A stretch of 64,000 nucleotides of DNA from Tepidanaerobacter acetatoxydans_A (lineage in GTDB: Bacteria > Bacillota > Thermosediminibacteria > Thermosediminibacterales > Tepidanaerobacteraceae): positions 65,177 to 129,176 of the forward strand of contig JALHJR010000003.1 of assembly GCA_022840405.1 (NCBI GenBank), in the 5' to 3' direction. The notes beneath the pieces were generated by a model. The model was not told where the DNA came from, searched no databases, and saw only the letters and a program-made list of their open reading frames with translations. This document shows, piece after piece, positions 8,246-16,686 of the stretch (position 1 is the stretch's first letter; every line of letters begins with the position of its first letter). Made by a program: the position numbers and the translations under genes.

Positions 8246-9196
8246 ATGAAAAAAATCCTCATAACTAGTCCTATCCACTCTTGCGGAACAGATATGCTTA
8301 AAGAAAAATTCGAAGTGATCATAGCTCCAGATGAAAGCAAAGAAACACTTATGGGTCTGGTTAAAGATGTTGATGGAATGATTGTGCGCCTTGCGCAAAT
8401 TGACAAGGATATTATCAGTAATGGAAAAAATCTTAAGATAATAGCGAAACATGGTGCAGGTGTAGATAATATAGACGTTAAGTTTGCAACTGAATGCGGT
8501 ATATGTATAGTGAACACTGGTAATGCCAATTCTCTTTCTGTGGCAGAACATACCATTGCAGCTATGATGGCGGTGTTCAAAAGGATAACAATAATAGATA
8601 AAGCTCTCAGAAATGGCAACTGGTTTATTAAAAATGATAACCGTTCGCTGGATTTCACAGGAAAAACTTTGGGTTTAATCGGTGTGGGAAGTATAGGCTC
8701 AGAAGTTGCGAGAATGGCAATTAATGGTTTTCAAATGAAAGTATTAGCTTATGACCCTTATATTGACAAAAAGAAAGCAGCCGCAAAAGGAATAGAGATT
8801 AGAAATAGCTTGGAAGAAGTTTTTAAAATTGCCGATGTTATTTCCATACACTTACCACTAACTTTAGAAACAAAAGGTCTTATCAATCGCAAACTTCTTT
8901 TCATGCTTAAGCCTACAGCCGTGTTTATAAATTTTGCAAGAGGAGAAGTTGTTGATGAAGAGGCTTTGCTTGAATTATTAAAAGAAGGTAAAATTTATGG
9001 AGCTGCATTAGATGCTTTTTGCAGAGAACCTTTGCCGGACAATAGCCCGTTTTTAAAACTTGAAAATGTAATATTATCTCCTCATGGAGCTAGTTTTACT
9101 GAGGAGTGCCGTTCCAGAATGTCTAAGTATTTAGCGGAAGATATCATAGCTTTTTTTGAGGGAAAAAAACCTGCACGAGTCGTGAATTTGAAATAA
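8246..9196 (+). CDS. D-2-hydroxyacid dehydrogenase (phosphoglycerate dehydrogenase-like)
   Basis: A 316-residue NAD-dependent D-isomer 2-hydroxyacid dehydrogenase. The Rossmann motif Gly-Leu-Ile-Gly-Val-Gly-Ser-Ile-Gly-Ser-Glu-Val-Ala is near residue 145. The catalytic Arg is in Phe-Ala-Arg-Gly-Glu-Val-Val-Asp-Glu-Glu-Ala, and a later Pro-His-Gly-Ala supplies the active-site His. There is no ACT regulatory domain, unlike many SerA proteins. The frame opens at 8225 inside pdxA2, but the ATG at 8246, 7 bases after the pdxA2 stop, has GGAAGGTG upstream and matches family starts. Its place in the operon suggests oxidation or reduction of a 2-hydroxy acid feeding the kinase/PdxA2 steps; the substrate is unknown. 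Confidence 0.88.
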   Translation: MKKILITSPIHSCGTDMLKEKFEVIIAPDESKETLMGLVKDVDGMIVRLAQIDKDIISNGKNLKIIAKHGAGVDNIDVKFATECGICIVNTGNANSLSVAEHTIAAMMAVFKRITIIDKALRNGNWFIKNDNRSLDFTGKTLGLIGVGSIGSEVARMAINGFQMKVLAYDPYIDKKKAAAKGIEIRNSLEEVFKIADVISIHLPLTLETKGLINRKLLFMLKPTAVFINFARGEVVDEEALLELLKEGKIYGAALDAFCREPLPDNSPFLKLENVILSPHGASFTEECRSRMSKYLAEDIIAFFEGKKPARVVNLK

Positions 9197-9226
9197 AATC
9201 TAAACAACTAGAAAAGGAGTGGCATT

Positions 9227-10108
9227 ATGTTTGAGCCTAAAGGTATTATAGTCGCTATGTTGACGCCTATGTTTCCTGACGAAACAATAAATGAAAAAGA
9301 ATTAAGAAATCAGGTAAACCGCTTTGTAAATAGCGGAATACACGGTCTTTTTTGTCTTGGTACAAATGGAGAGTTCTATGGGTTGAGTTATGAAGAAAAA
9401 CTGCGAGTAATAGAAGTTGTAATAGATGAAAACAAGGGCAGATTGCCAGTTTATGCAGGGACGGGTTGCATTACTACAAAGGAAACCATTGGATTAACAA
9501 GAAAAGCCAAAGAAATGGGAGCAGACGCGGTATCAATTGTATGCCCATATTATGCTGCAAGTGATCAAAAAATGCTTTACAATCATTTTAGGGATATAGC
9601 TTTAGCAGTTGATATACCAATTATCCTCTACAACATTCCTCCTCGAACAGGAGTGAATTTAGGGGTAGAAACAGTGAAAAAACTTTCAGAGATAGATAAT
9701 ATTGTTGGGATAAAAGACAGCAGCGGAAATTTTGATAATATACTTAAGTATATAGAAGCAACACCGGAGGATTTTTCAGTGCTTTCGGGGAACGATTCTT
9801 TGATTTTATGGAATCTATTAGCTGGAGGCAAGGGAGGAATAGCTGGTTGTGCAAATATAGTTCCTAGGGAACTAGTTGCTATATATGAAAAATTTATCAC
9901 AGGAGATTTGGAAGGTGCCAAAAAAGCCCAGGTCAGTATAAGACCGATTAGAGAGGTATTTAAAATGGGGAATCCTAATTCAATTATCAAACGTGCAACG
10001 GAATTAATGGGTTACGAGGTAGGTCCTTGCCGAGCACCATTTAATATAGATGATTCTAAAATTGATGCTGCATTAAAAGTAGTTTTAAGTAAATTTGAGA
10101 AGCAATAA
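9227..10108 (+). CDS. DapA/NanA-family aldolase or dehydratase
   Basis: A 293-residue class I Schiff-base enzyme of the dihydrodipicolinate synthase superfamily. It has Gly-Thr-Asn-Gly-Glu-Phe-Tyr (the usual Gly-Thr-Thr/Asn-Gly-Glu loop), the catalytic Tyr in Tyr-Asn-Ile-Pro-Pro-Arg-Thr-Gly, and the Schiff-base Lys in Gly-Ile-Lys-Asp-Ser-Ser-Gly. Lysine-biosynthesis DapA, N-acetylneuraminate lyase and 2-keto-3-deoxy sugar-acid aldolases share these motifs. Its location between a hydroxyacid dehydrogenase and an alcohol dehydrogenase in a sugar-acid operon argues for a catabolic 2-oxo acid aldolase rather than lysine synthesis. A strong AAAGGAG site precedes the ATG. Confidence 0.85.
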   Translation: MFEPKGIIVAMLTPMFPDETINEKELRNQVNRFVNSGIHGLFCLGTNGEFYGLSYEEKLRVIEVVIDENKGRLPVYAGTGCITTKETIGLTRKAKEMGADAVSIVCPYYAASDQKMLYNHFRDIALAVDIPIILYNIPPRTGVNLGVETVKKLSEIDNIVGIKDSSGNFDNILKYIEATPEDFSVLSGNDSLILWNLLAGGKGGIAGCANIVPRELVAIYEKFITGDLEGAKKAQVSIRPIREVFKMGNPNSIIKRATELMGYEVGPCRAPFNIDDSKIDAALKVVLSKFEKQ

Positions 10109-10124
10109 ATAAAGGAGAATAAAT

Positions 10125-11270
10125 ATGACAAGTATTTATCAGATGAGGCTTCCAAGAATGGTCATAGGCGGAGCTGGAAGCGTCTCACAGCTATCTGAAC
10201 TTGCAAAAGAATCGAAAGCAAAAGATGTAATAATTTTGACAGATAGAGGAATATTCGAAACCGGTATTACCTTGCGGATTGAAAAAATACTTTCTTCATG
10301 TAATACAAGGATTGTAAAAGATGTTCCATCTGAGCCGGAATATGCCCAGGTACTTAAAATATATGACGAAATTAAAAATGTAGAATTTGACTTAATTGTT
10401 GCAGTAGGCGGTGGAAGTGTTATGGATACTGCCAAGATAATTTCAGTTTTGGTGACTAACCCGGAATATGCTAAAGATATTTTAAATCCCTCATTAATTA
10501 AAAACAGAGGCAAATTGTCAATATTTATCCCGACTACAGCAGGAACAGGCTCTGAAGCAACGCCTAATTCCATAGTAGTTGTTCCAGAGAAAGAATTAAA
10601 AGTCGGAATTGTTAATCCAAACTTTATACCGGATTATGTGATACTTGATCCTGAAATGACATTGAAGCTTCCGCCTTCGGTTACTGCCTCAACTGGCTTA
10701 GATGCATTTTGCCATGCTATCGAATGTTTTATTTCTAAGAAGGCCAATCCTTTCAGTGACATGTATGCATTAAAAGCAATCAACCTCATTTCAAAAAATA
10801 TAAGGAGGGCATATGCCAGTGGTAGCGATATTTCTGCACGAGAGAATATGTTGCTTGCTGCCTTTTACGGAGGAATGTGTATAGCATCATCAAGCACGGT
10901 TGCAGTGCATGCTCTCTCTTATCCCCTTGGTGGTAAATATCGCATACCACATGGAATATCGAATGCCATTTTACTTCCTTATGTTATGGAATACAATGCA
11001 GATTATGTTGAAGATAAGTTTAAAGAGGTTGCCGTTGCTATGGGTTTAGATGTTGATGAATCTAGCAATATCTCCAAAAAAGTTGTAGAAGAAATATTCA
11101 AGTTAACAGATGACTTAAAAATACCACATGATTTAAAGAAATATGGGATAACAAAAGCAGATCTTGACATTCTTGTCGAAGGAGCTGCCAAAGTGACAAG
11201 GCTTTTGGATAATAATCCCAAATCAATGACAAAAGATGATATAAAAAATATATATCTAAAGATAATTTAA
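10125..11270 (+). CDS. Iron-containing alcohol dehydrogenase
   Basis: A 381-residue group III (Fe-ADH) dehydrogenase. The NAD-binding motif Gly-Gly-Gly-Ser-Val-Met-Asp-Thr-Ala-Lys is near residue 97, and Pro-Thr-Thr-Ala-Gly-Thr-Gly-Ser-Glu-Ala-Thr near 138. Iron ligands fit Asp/His in Thr-Gly-Leu-Asp-Ala-Phe-Cys-His-Ala-Ile-Glu and the later Tyr-Arg-Ile-Pro-His-Gly. It follows the aldolase gene by 16 bases, so it may reduce the aldehyde the aldolase releases, for example glycolaldehyde, which is inference. This is the last enzyme gene of the operon; a 115-base gap precedes the transporter genes. Confidence 0.9.
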   Translation: MTSIYQMRLPRMVIGGAGSVSQLSELAKESKAKDVIILTDRGIFETGITLRIEKILSSCNTRIVKDVPSEPEYAQVLKIYDEIKNVEFDLIVAVGGGSVMDTAKIISVLVTNPEYAKDILNPSLIKNRGKLSIFIPTTAGTGSEATPNSIVVVPEKELKVGIVNPNFIPDYVILDPEMTLKLPPSVTASTGLDAFCHAIECFISKKANPFSDMYALKAINLISKNIRRAYASGSDISARENMLLAAFYGGMCIASSSTVAVHALSYPLGGKYRIPHGISNAILLPYVMEYNADYVEDKFKEVAVAMGLDVDESSNISKKVVEEIFKLTDDLKIPHDLKKYGITKADLDILVEGAAKVTRLLDNNPKSMTKDDIKNIYLKII

Positions 11271-11385
11271 AGCTATTTAATACTAGAAGAATAATGCTAT
11301 ATGAAGACAATCAAGTTAAATCGTTAAAAAAAATACTAATATATGTCTATTTTGTCTAGAGATTTAAAGGAGGGATAAACCCTTA

Positions 11386-11886
11386 ATGAATGGACAAATA
11401 TTAAAGAAATACCAAGATTTGATTACAGGCATTGTCATCGCAGTGTTTGCTATTTCTTACTTAATCGGTTCAATTTATATCAAACCAAGTCCACACGTAT
11501 CTATAGGTGCTGAATTTATGCCAAGAATTTATGGAAGCATTCTTTTACTACTGGCTGTATTCCTGACATACCAAGGTTTTTTAAAAGCAAAACAATTTTT
11601 AGATATACACGAAGAAAAAGGAGAAGAAGAACAGAAAGATACAAAAAATGCCGTACTTTCTTTTGCATTAATTTTTGCTTATGTGGCGTTCATGGAAATA
11701 CTGGGTTTTGTAATTTCTTCGATGATATTCCTTTTTATTATGAGTATATTGCTCGCACCTGCGAATACACGACATAATTATTTTACAACTGTTATTTATT
11801 CAATTGTGCTGCCGCTTAGCACTTATGCACTGTTCAAAGACATAATGCATCTTTCTCTTCCGATGGGAATATTATTTGGAAAATAA
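11386..11886 (+). CDS. tctB: Tripartite tricarboxylate transporter, small membrane subunit
   Basis: A 166-residue membrane protein with four hydrophobic segments (roughly residues 15-32, 50-65, 90-125 split in two, and 135-155), the layout of TctB. The first segment is followed by Pro-His-Val-Ser-Ile-Gly-Ala-Glu-Phe-Met-Pro-Arg, a TctB-like loop. TctB pairs with the large permease TctA to form a secondary transporter driven by an ion gradient and fed by the binding protein TctC. A GGAGGG site precedes the ATG. The three subunits occur in the order B, A, C; many clusters have C first. Confidence 0.85.
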   Translation: MNGQILKKYQDLITGIVIAVFAISYLIGSIYIKPSPHVSIGAEFMPRIYGSILLLLAVFLTYQGFLKAKQFLDIHEEKGEEEQKDTKNAVLSFALIFAYVAFMEILGFVISSMIFLFIMSILLAPANTRHNYFTTVIYSIVLPLSTYALFKDIMHLSLPMGILFGK

Positions 11887-11911
11887 AAATTGAGGGAGGT
11901 ATGAGAAAACC

Positions 11912-13414
11912 ATGTTTGAATCTTTTGCTATTGGTGCAGCGGCAATATTAAATCCTTCATGCTTAGTTGCAATATTATTTGGAGTGATCATAGGAATAGT
12001 GTTTGGAGCAATTCCCGGTTTGAGTGCTACAATGGCAGTTGCATTATTCTTGCCAATTACTTATGGTTTAGATGATGTAACTGGGATTGTGTTGCTTGTT
12101 TCACTGTATATTGGGGGTATATCTGGCGGGCTTATTTCTGCAATTCTGACACGAATTCCTGGAACGCCATCTGCGGTAGCCACCTGCTTTGATGGATATC
12201 CACTTACTGTCAAAGGCGAAGGGCCTAAGGCCCTCGGCGTAGGCATTGTATCGTCTTTTATAGGTATGATTATATCTACCATAGTACTAATATTCTTAGC
12301 GCCATGGTTGGCTAAGATAGCAATTAAATTCGGAGCTTATGAATACTTTTCTGTAGCAGTGTTTTCTTTAACTATGATGGCTAGCTTGGCAGGCAAGTCT
12401 TTAGCGAAGGGCTTAATTTCTGGATTTATGGGATGCGCATTTGCCACAGTTGGGTTAGATAGTATTGGAAGTGTATCTCGTTATACATTTGGCAATGTGC
12501 AGATAGCTTCAGGTTTTAATATATTGCCTGTTCTCATAGGCTTATTTGCTATTTCCGAAATACTTATCACAGCAGAAACGGCTAAACATGCTAAAAAAAT
12601 AGAAATTATTAAAGTTGACATTAAAAAGATTAAAGGATTTGGTTTTAGTTGGAAGGAATTTATTGAGCAAAAGTGGAATATGCTGATTTCTGCCCTATGT
12701 GGCACAGGCATAGGGATATTGCCGGGAATTGGTGGAGGGGTTGCCAATGTTCTAACTTATGGAGTTATTAAAAATCGCTCAAAATATCCTGAAAAATTCG
12801 GTACTGGGGTAATTGATGGTATAGTAGCTTCAGAAACATCTAATAATGCAGCGATTGGAGGAGCACTTGTACCACTATTAGCACTTGGCATTCCGGGTGA
12901 TACCGTTACAGCTATGCTTTTAGGAGGATTAACAATAAAAGGCATAACGCCCGGACCATTAATGTTTACCCAGAATATCGATATTGTATATGCTATATTT
13001 TTAACTATGATTATTGGCTCCATTGCGATGCTGCTCATTGAGTTTTATGGTTTGCGCTGGTTTGCAGCATTGCTAAATGTTCCAAAGTATTATCTATTGC
13101 CAGGGATATTCATATTTTGTGTGATTGGTGCTTTTGGAGTCAGCAATCGTATCTTTGATGTTTGGACACTGTTGCTTTTTGGTGCACTAGGTTATATTTT
13201 TCATAAATTAGACATTCCTTCTTCACCATTTATATTAGGTTTTATAATTGGACCTTTAATGGAAATTAATTTGAGACGTGGTCTGATGTTTTCACAAGGT
13301 GATTTTACTCCTTTCTTGACTGAACCAATTTCGGCAGCGTTCCTAATAGCCGCATTAATTAGTATGATATTAAGTGTTATTAGAGCAAAAAAGACAGGAG
13401 CTATCGGTAAATAA
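11912..13414 (+). CDS. tctA: Tripartite tricarboxylate transporter, large permease
   Basis: A 500-residue polytopic membrane protein with about twelve hydrophobic segments. The TctA signature Gly-Ala-Ile-Pro-Gly-Leu-Ser-Ala-Thr-Met-Ala-Val-Ala-Leu is at residues about 32-45, and a second copy-like motif Gly-Ile-Gly-Ile-Leu-Pro-Gly-Ile-Gly-Gly-Gly lies near 265. Later Ala-Leu-Gly-Ile-Pro-Gly-Asp-Thr-Val-Thr-Ala is also typical. It imports the substrate captured by TctC. Family members carry citrate, other carboxylates or sugar acids; operon context suggests a four-carbon sugar acid here. GGGAGG lies upstream of the ATG. Confidence 0.93.
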   Translation: MFESFAIGAAAILNPSCLVAILFGVIIGIVFGAIPGLSATMAVALFLPITYGLDDVTGIVLLVSLYIGGISGGLISAILTRIPGTPSAVATCFDGYPLTVKGEGPKALGVGIVSSFIGMIISTIVLIFLAPWLAKIAIKFGAYEYFSVAVFSLTMMASLAGKSLAKGLISGFMGCAFATVGLDSIGSVSRYTFGNVQIASGFNILPVLIGLFAISEILITAETAKHAKKIEIIKVDIKKIKGFGFSWKEFIEQKWNMLISALCGTGIGILPGIGGGVANVLTYGVIKNRSKYPEKFGTGVIDGIVASETSNNAAIGGALVPLLALGIPGDTVTAMLLGGLTIKGITPGPLMFTQNIDIVYAIFLTMIIGSIAMLLIEFYGLRWFAALLNVPKYYLLPGIFIFCVIGAFGVSNRIFDVWTLLLFGALGYIFHKLDIPSSPFILGFIIGPLMEINLRRGLMFSQGDFTPFLTEPISAAFLIAALISMILSVIRAKKTGAIGK

Positions 13415-13478
13415 AACAATGGGAAGATTAGTTTTTTCAATATATTTCAATAAACTAAAAAATAAAGGGGAGACAAAA

Positions 13479-14489
13479 ATGAAAAAGAAAAAAATTATTT
13501 CAATTGCAATGGCTATTGTGTTAGCATGCATTATAATAGTCGGTTGCGGTAAAAACGGAAATAATGCGGAATCACCTGTTAAAGAACAACCTTCAGAGGC
13601 ACTTGATTGGCCAAATAAAACAATTGAAATTATCGTTCCGTTTAAGGCAGGTGGCGATACAGATTTCCACGCACGTACCTATGCAAAGTATCTTGAACCC
13701 ATTTTAGGTGTACCTATTGTAATTATAAACGTAGACGGTGCAAACGGAAGCGCAGGTACAATTCAAGTGCGAGATGCTAAACCAGATGGCTATACAGCTT
13801 TGTTTTTCCATGACTCAATGCTAATGAATAAGATTGTTGGTGTAACTGATTTTGCACATGAGGCATTTGATGTTTGTGCAACAGGCATACTGGATAAATC
13901 ATATATATTAGCTGTTAACGCAAATAGTCCTTACAAGACTCTTGATGATTTAATTAACCATGCAAAAGAAAATCCGGGTCAGGTAAAATATGCTTCTTCA
14001 ATTGGTGGTTATACTTATTATGTAGGTAGAAAACTTGAAGAAGTTGCTGGAGTTGATTTTAACATTGTAGATGCTGGTGGTGGTGCGGATAGAAATGCAG
14101 CACTTCTCGCACAAAAAATTGATACCAATGTAAATCCTTACGGTGTTATGAAACCATATATCGACTCAGGAGACTTTCGCGTGCTAGCTGTTTTCTCAGA
14201 GGATCGCAGCAGTTTATTTCCAGATGTGCCAACAGCTAAAGAACAGGGATACGATATTACAGCGCAACGTGCATATTTCTTATCTTTCCCCAAAGGAACA
14301 GATCCGCGTATAATTCAAAAAGTAAGTGATGCGATGGGCCAAGTTTCCCGAATGCCTGAGTATGCAGAAGACATAGCTAAAGCTTACTGTGTTGAGCCGG
14401 CTTATATGAATACCGAAGAAACAAAAGCTTATCTTGATAATGCAATGAAAGAATTTGAAGCCGCATCAGCTATGATACTTGGTGAATAA
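13479..14489 (+). CDS. tctC: Tripartite tricarboxylate transporter, substrate-binding lipoprotein (Bug family)
   Basis: A 336-residue extracytoplasmic binding protein. The N-terminus is Lys-rich followed by a hydrophobic stretch and a lipobox ending Ile-Val-Gly-Cys, so it should be a membrane-anchored lipoprotein. The mature part starts Trp-Pro-Asn-Lys-Thr-Ile-Glu-Ile-Ile-Val-Pro-Phe, the Bug/TctC hallmark, and contains Lys-Pro-Asp-Gly-Tyr-Thr near 100 and Asp-Val-Pro-Thr-Ala-Lys-Glu-Gln-Gly near 245. The frame is open from 13374 within tctA, but the ATG at 13479 has AAGGGGAG upstream and gives a proper signal peptide. It is the last gene of the operon. Confidence 0.92.
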   Translation: MKKKKIISIAMAIVLACIIIVGCGKNGNNAESPVKEQPSEALDWPNKTIEIIVPFKAGGDTDFHARTYAKYLEPILGVPIVIINVDGANGSAGTIQVRDAKPDGYTALFFHDSMLMNKIVGVTDFAHEAFDVCATGILDKSYILAVNANSPYKTLDDLINHAKENPGQVKYASSIGGYTYYVGRKLEEVAGVDFNIVDAGGGADRNAALLAQKIDTNVNPYGVMKPYIDSGDFRVLAVFSEDRSSLFPDVPTAKEQGYDITAQRAYFLSFPKGTDPRIIQKVSDAMGQVSRMPEYAEDIAKAYCVEPAYMNTEETKAYLDNAMKEFEAASAMILGE

Positions 14490-14576
14490 GATTATATATT
14501 AAATAGTAGCCAAACAACAACTACTTAATTGGTATAAATAGATAAAAATAGTATTTTTCCAAAAATGATAAAATAA

Positions 14577-14625
14577 GAGCTACCGGTTAAAAAGGTATTA
14601 ATAACAAGGTAGCTCTTTAATTTGG
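14577..14625 (+). terminator. Terminator-like hairpin after tctC
   Basis: GAGCTACC and GGTAGCTC pair across a 23-base loop that can fold further (GTTA/TAAC), followed by TTTAATTT. It lies 90 bases after the tctC stop. Confidence 0.55.
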
Positions 14626-14640
14626 CAACTATAACAAGAA

Positions 14641-14666
14641 GGAACCTTACGGTTCCCATTTTTATT
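14641..14666 (+). terminator. Second terminator, shared core with 3545
   Basis: GGAACC-TTAC-GGTTCC followed by CATTTTTATTTT. The T-run is on the + strand side, so it would stop leftover transcription from the transporter operon; it ends inside the last codons of the convergent anti-sigma gene. Confidence 0.65.
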
Positions 14667-15432
14667 TTAGAGACCGAGCTACTTTGAGTGCTTCTTTTTC
14701 GCTCAAATCGGTTTTGAGGTTGAATTCAATATCATCTAGGCACCATAATATATAGATTTGATTTTGGCTTGTATAAGGGTTGTTTTGCATTATTAGTGTT
14801 GCCTCGGTACCGTTGATATTCACCTTTTTTACTTTAGAAGATGCAAAATAATAACTTGATGCAAACCCTCCTGAAAAATAATGCTGTTCTATTACAAGCC
14901 TGTTTTTATCTGAGCGGTAGTATTGATTAACTCTAAATTCATTTAAAACCGTAATAATATCGAGGCTTACACCTTTTGGCAGGTAAGAAGGTATTATAAA
15001 ATTGAATGCGGCCTCAGCGCGAGCCTGTTCTAATGTCACTACTTTTTCTCCGGTAGCTAGTGGCCAATCCGGAGGCGGTAAAGGCGCATCAGAGTCAGGT
15101 AAAGTGTTTTTGCTTATTGAAACATTGACCGACCCGGTTGTTTCCGGTGATGAAAAAAAGTCAACCACAGTTTTTAAGATGTTGCTGTTTATAGCGATTG
15201 CTGATTGGTTAGATATAAAAAACCCAATAAACAATACAAAAATTACAAAACAAGCAATTGCTTTCGAAGTAGAAAATCTTTTATACAAACTGCCTCTAAT
15301 AGTTTTTGCCGTTTGCCGGTCTGAAGATATTTTTTCCCATATGTGTTGTGGAGGAGGAACAATGATATTTTCTGCATCCTCCTGAAATATTTCTTGTATT
15401 AAACTTTCAAGATTCAGTTCGTTAGGTTTCAT
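14662..15432 (-). CDS. Membrane-anchored anti-sigma factor with DUF4367-like C-terminus
   Basis: A 256-residue protein. Residues 1-55 are cytosolic and acidic, a hydrophobic segment lies at about 56-76 (Ala-Cys-Phe-Val-Ile-Phe-Val-Leu-Phe-Ile-Gly-Phe-Phe-Ile), and the rest is outside, with a Pro-rich linker and a DUF4367-like module (Ala-Ala-Phe-Asn-Phe-Ile-Ile-Pro-Ser-Tyr-Leu-Pro-Lys-Gly) resembling secreted anti-sigma domains. Its start overlaps the stop of the ECF sigma gene by four bases, the usual sign of a sigma/anti-sigma pair. No zinc-binding His-Cys-Cys motif is seen, so it is not a standard ZAS anti-sigma. The signal it senses is unknown. Confidence 0.75.
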   Translation of the reverse strand: MKPNELNLESLIQEIFQEDAENIIVPPPQHIWEKISSDRQTAKTIRGSLYKRFSTSKAIACFVIFVLFIGFFISNQSAIAINSNILKTVVDFFSSPETTGSVNVSISKNTLPDSDAPLPPPDWPLATGEKVVTLEQARAEAAFNFIIPSYLPKGVSLDIITVLNEFRVNQYYRSDKNRLVIEQHYFSGGFASSYYFASSKVKKVNINGTEATLIMQNNPYTSQNQIYILWCLDDIEFNLKTDLSEKEALKVARSLK

Positions 15433-16010
15433 TGTAAGCTTTCCTCCTTGGCAAGACTATTATTTTCATCTTGCAGGGAAATCTTCAATTGCTTTAATGC
15501 CCTAAACAGCCTGGATTTAACGGTGCCCACAGGCAAGTCGAGTGCATCTGCGATTTCTTGACTGGTAAGATTTAAAAAGTATTTCATTACTATTACCTGC
15601 CGGTAGATGGGGTTTAAATCATAAATAGCTCTCTTTATACAGGATTTAAGCTCATTCTTTTCTAATTCATTTTCCGGTAATAATTGAGGTAAGGAGTTTA
15701 CATAATTATCCTGGGAGAATTGAGCAAAATCTTCTACTACGGTAAAACGCTGTCTTTTACGCATAATATCGATGGCACAGCGAGCTGCGATGGTTTTTAT
15801 CCAAGAGCCGAACTTATTGAATTCCCTCAAAGTGTCAAGTTTTTGAAAGGCTTTGCAAAAAGCTTCTTGAGTCGCATCTTCAGCAAGAGAAAAATCTTGT
15901 GTGATAAAATATGAGGTTTTATATACATCCGAATAAAACAATTCAAATAATACTTGAAAGGCATTGCTGTCTTTATTTTTTGACCGTTTAATCGCAGTAA
16001 AAAGCTTCAT
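15429..16010 (-). CDS. ECF-type RNA polymerase sigma factor
   Basis: A 193-residue sigma-70 family protein with region 2 (Ala-Glu-Asp-Ala-Thr-Gln-Glu-Ala-Phe-Cys-Lys-Ala-Phe near residue 45, then Trp-Ile-Lys-Thr-Ile-Ala-Ala-Arg) and region 4 (Thr-Ser-Gln-Glu-Ile-Ala-Asp-Ala-Leu-Asp-Leu-Pro-Val-Gly-Thr-Val-Lys-Ser-Arg near 155). Regions 1 and 3 are missing, as expected for ECF factors. It is translationally coupled to the anti-sigma gene. An ECF-like promoter lies about 28 bases upstream of its start, which suggests autoregulation. Confidence 0.92.
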   Translation of the reverse strand: MKLFTAIKRSKNKDSNAFQVLFELFYSDVYKTSYFITQDFSLAEDATQEAFCKAFQKLDTLREFNKFGSWIKTIAARCAIDIMRKRQRFTVVEDFAQFSQDNYVNSLPQLLPENELEKNELKSCIKRAIYDLNPIYRQVIVMKYFLNLTSQEIADALDLPVGTVKSRLFRALKQLKISLQDENNSLAKEESLQ

Positions 16011-16037
16011 TTATCATAAAGTCCTTTCAAAATAAAT

Positions 16038-16064
16038 GACGTAATTAATAATGAAAAGGTTTCA
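16038..16064 (-). promoter_or_regulatory. ECF-type promoter of the sigma/anti-sigma operon
   Basis: On the minus strand TGAAAC and CGTC are separated by 17 bases, matching the general ECF (sigma-W-like) consensus. It sits correctly upstream of the sigma start at 16010. Confidence 0.7.
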
Positions 16065-16281
16065 TCTCATACATATTAGTATACTATAAAAAACTAGATC
16101 ATGGCAGAAAAAATATTTAATTGGTTTGTTACTTGAATTTTGGCTGAGCCAAGCAGAATTCTATTTTTTAACATAATTTAGCTCACCCCTCAATTGCTTT
16201 TATAGCCAATTTTTCCACTTGTTTTGGATGGAATAAAATGTTACACTAAACATATATGAATTCAGGCAAGCAGGGATTAGT

Positions 16282-16668
16282 TTGATTACAAAAGGTGATA
16301 AATTACTAATTATTTTTGTATTGATGCTGGCATTTATAATCTTTACTGGTTTTCAGATATATGGTTTTACTGATGATAAAACTTATGTTTTAATCGAAAT
16401 TGACGGGAAACTATATCAAAAGATTTCTTTAGGAGAAAATGGTCCAAACCTTAGATTAACTATCCCGGTAGCTCATGGTAAAAGCATAGTGGAAATTAAC
16501 CGGAATAAAGTCCGGATGCAGTATTCAGATTGCCCCGACAGAGATTGCGTGAGGCAGGGCTGGATCAGTCGCCCGGGGCAGATGATTGTATGTCTTCCTA
16601 ATAAGTTAGTCTTAAAAATAGAAGGCAGTAAACCGGCTAAAGATGAAGTCGATGCAGTAAGCTATTAG
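16282..16668 (+). CDS. NusG domain II-containing membrane-anchored protein
   Basis: A 128-residue protein with one N-terminal membrane segment (residues about 8-26) and an extracellular NusG domain II-like fold. The signature is Cys-Pro-Asp-Arg-Asp-Cys-Val-Arg-Gln-Gly-Trp-Ile, then Gly-Gln-Met-Ile-Val-Cys-Leu-Pro-Asn, with conserved cysteines. Function is unknown, but it is often found just upstream of the heptaprenyl diphosphate synthase component I-like gene, as here. The start is a TTG with a weak ribosome site (CAGGGA), so the exact start is less sure. Confidence 0.8.
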   Translation: MITKGDKLLIIFVLMLAFIIFTGFQIYGFTDDKTYVLIEIDGKLYQKISLGENGPNLRLTIPVAHGKSIVEINRNKVRMQYSDCPDRDCVRQGWISRPGQMIVCLPNKLVLKIEGSKPAKDEVDAVSY

Positions 16669-16686
16669 GCTAAAGGATGAATCAAC

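Noticed and set aside
8104..8658. Long open frames on the minus strand (184 and 145 codons) across pdxA2 and the hydroxyacid dehydrogenase
   Set aside because: They lie antisense to two clear enzyme genes, show no family resemblance and have no ribosome site.
11271..11385. Riboswitch or second promoter before the TctBAC genes
   Set aside because: Only AT-rich sequence with a ribosome site; no conserved structure or strong promoter seen, so read-through from the enzyme genes is assumed.
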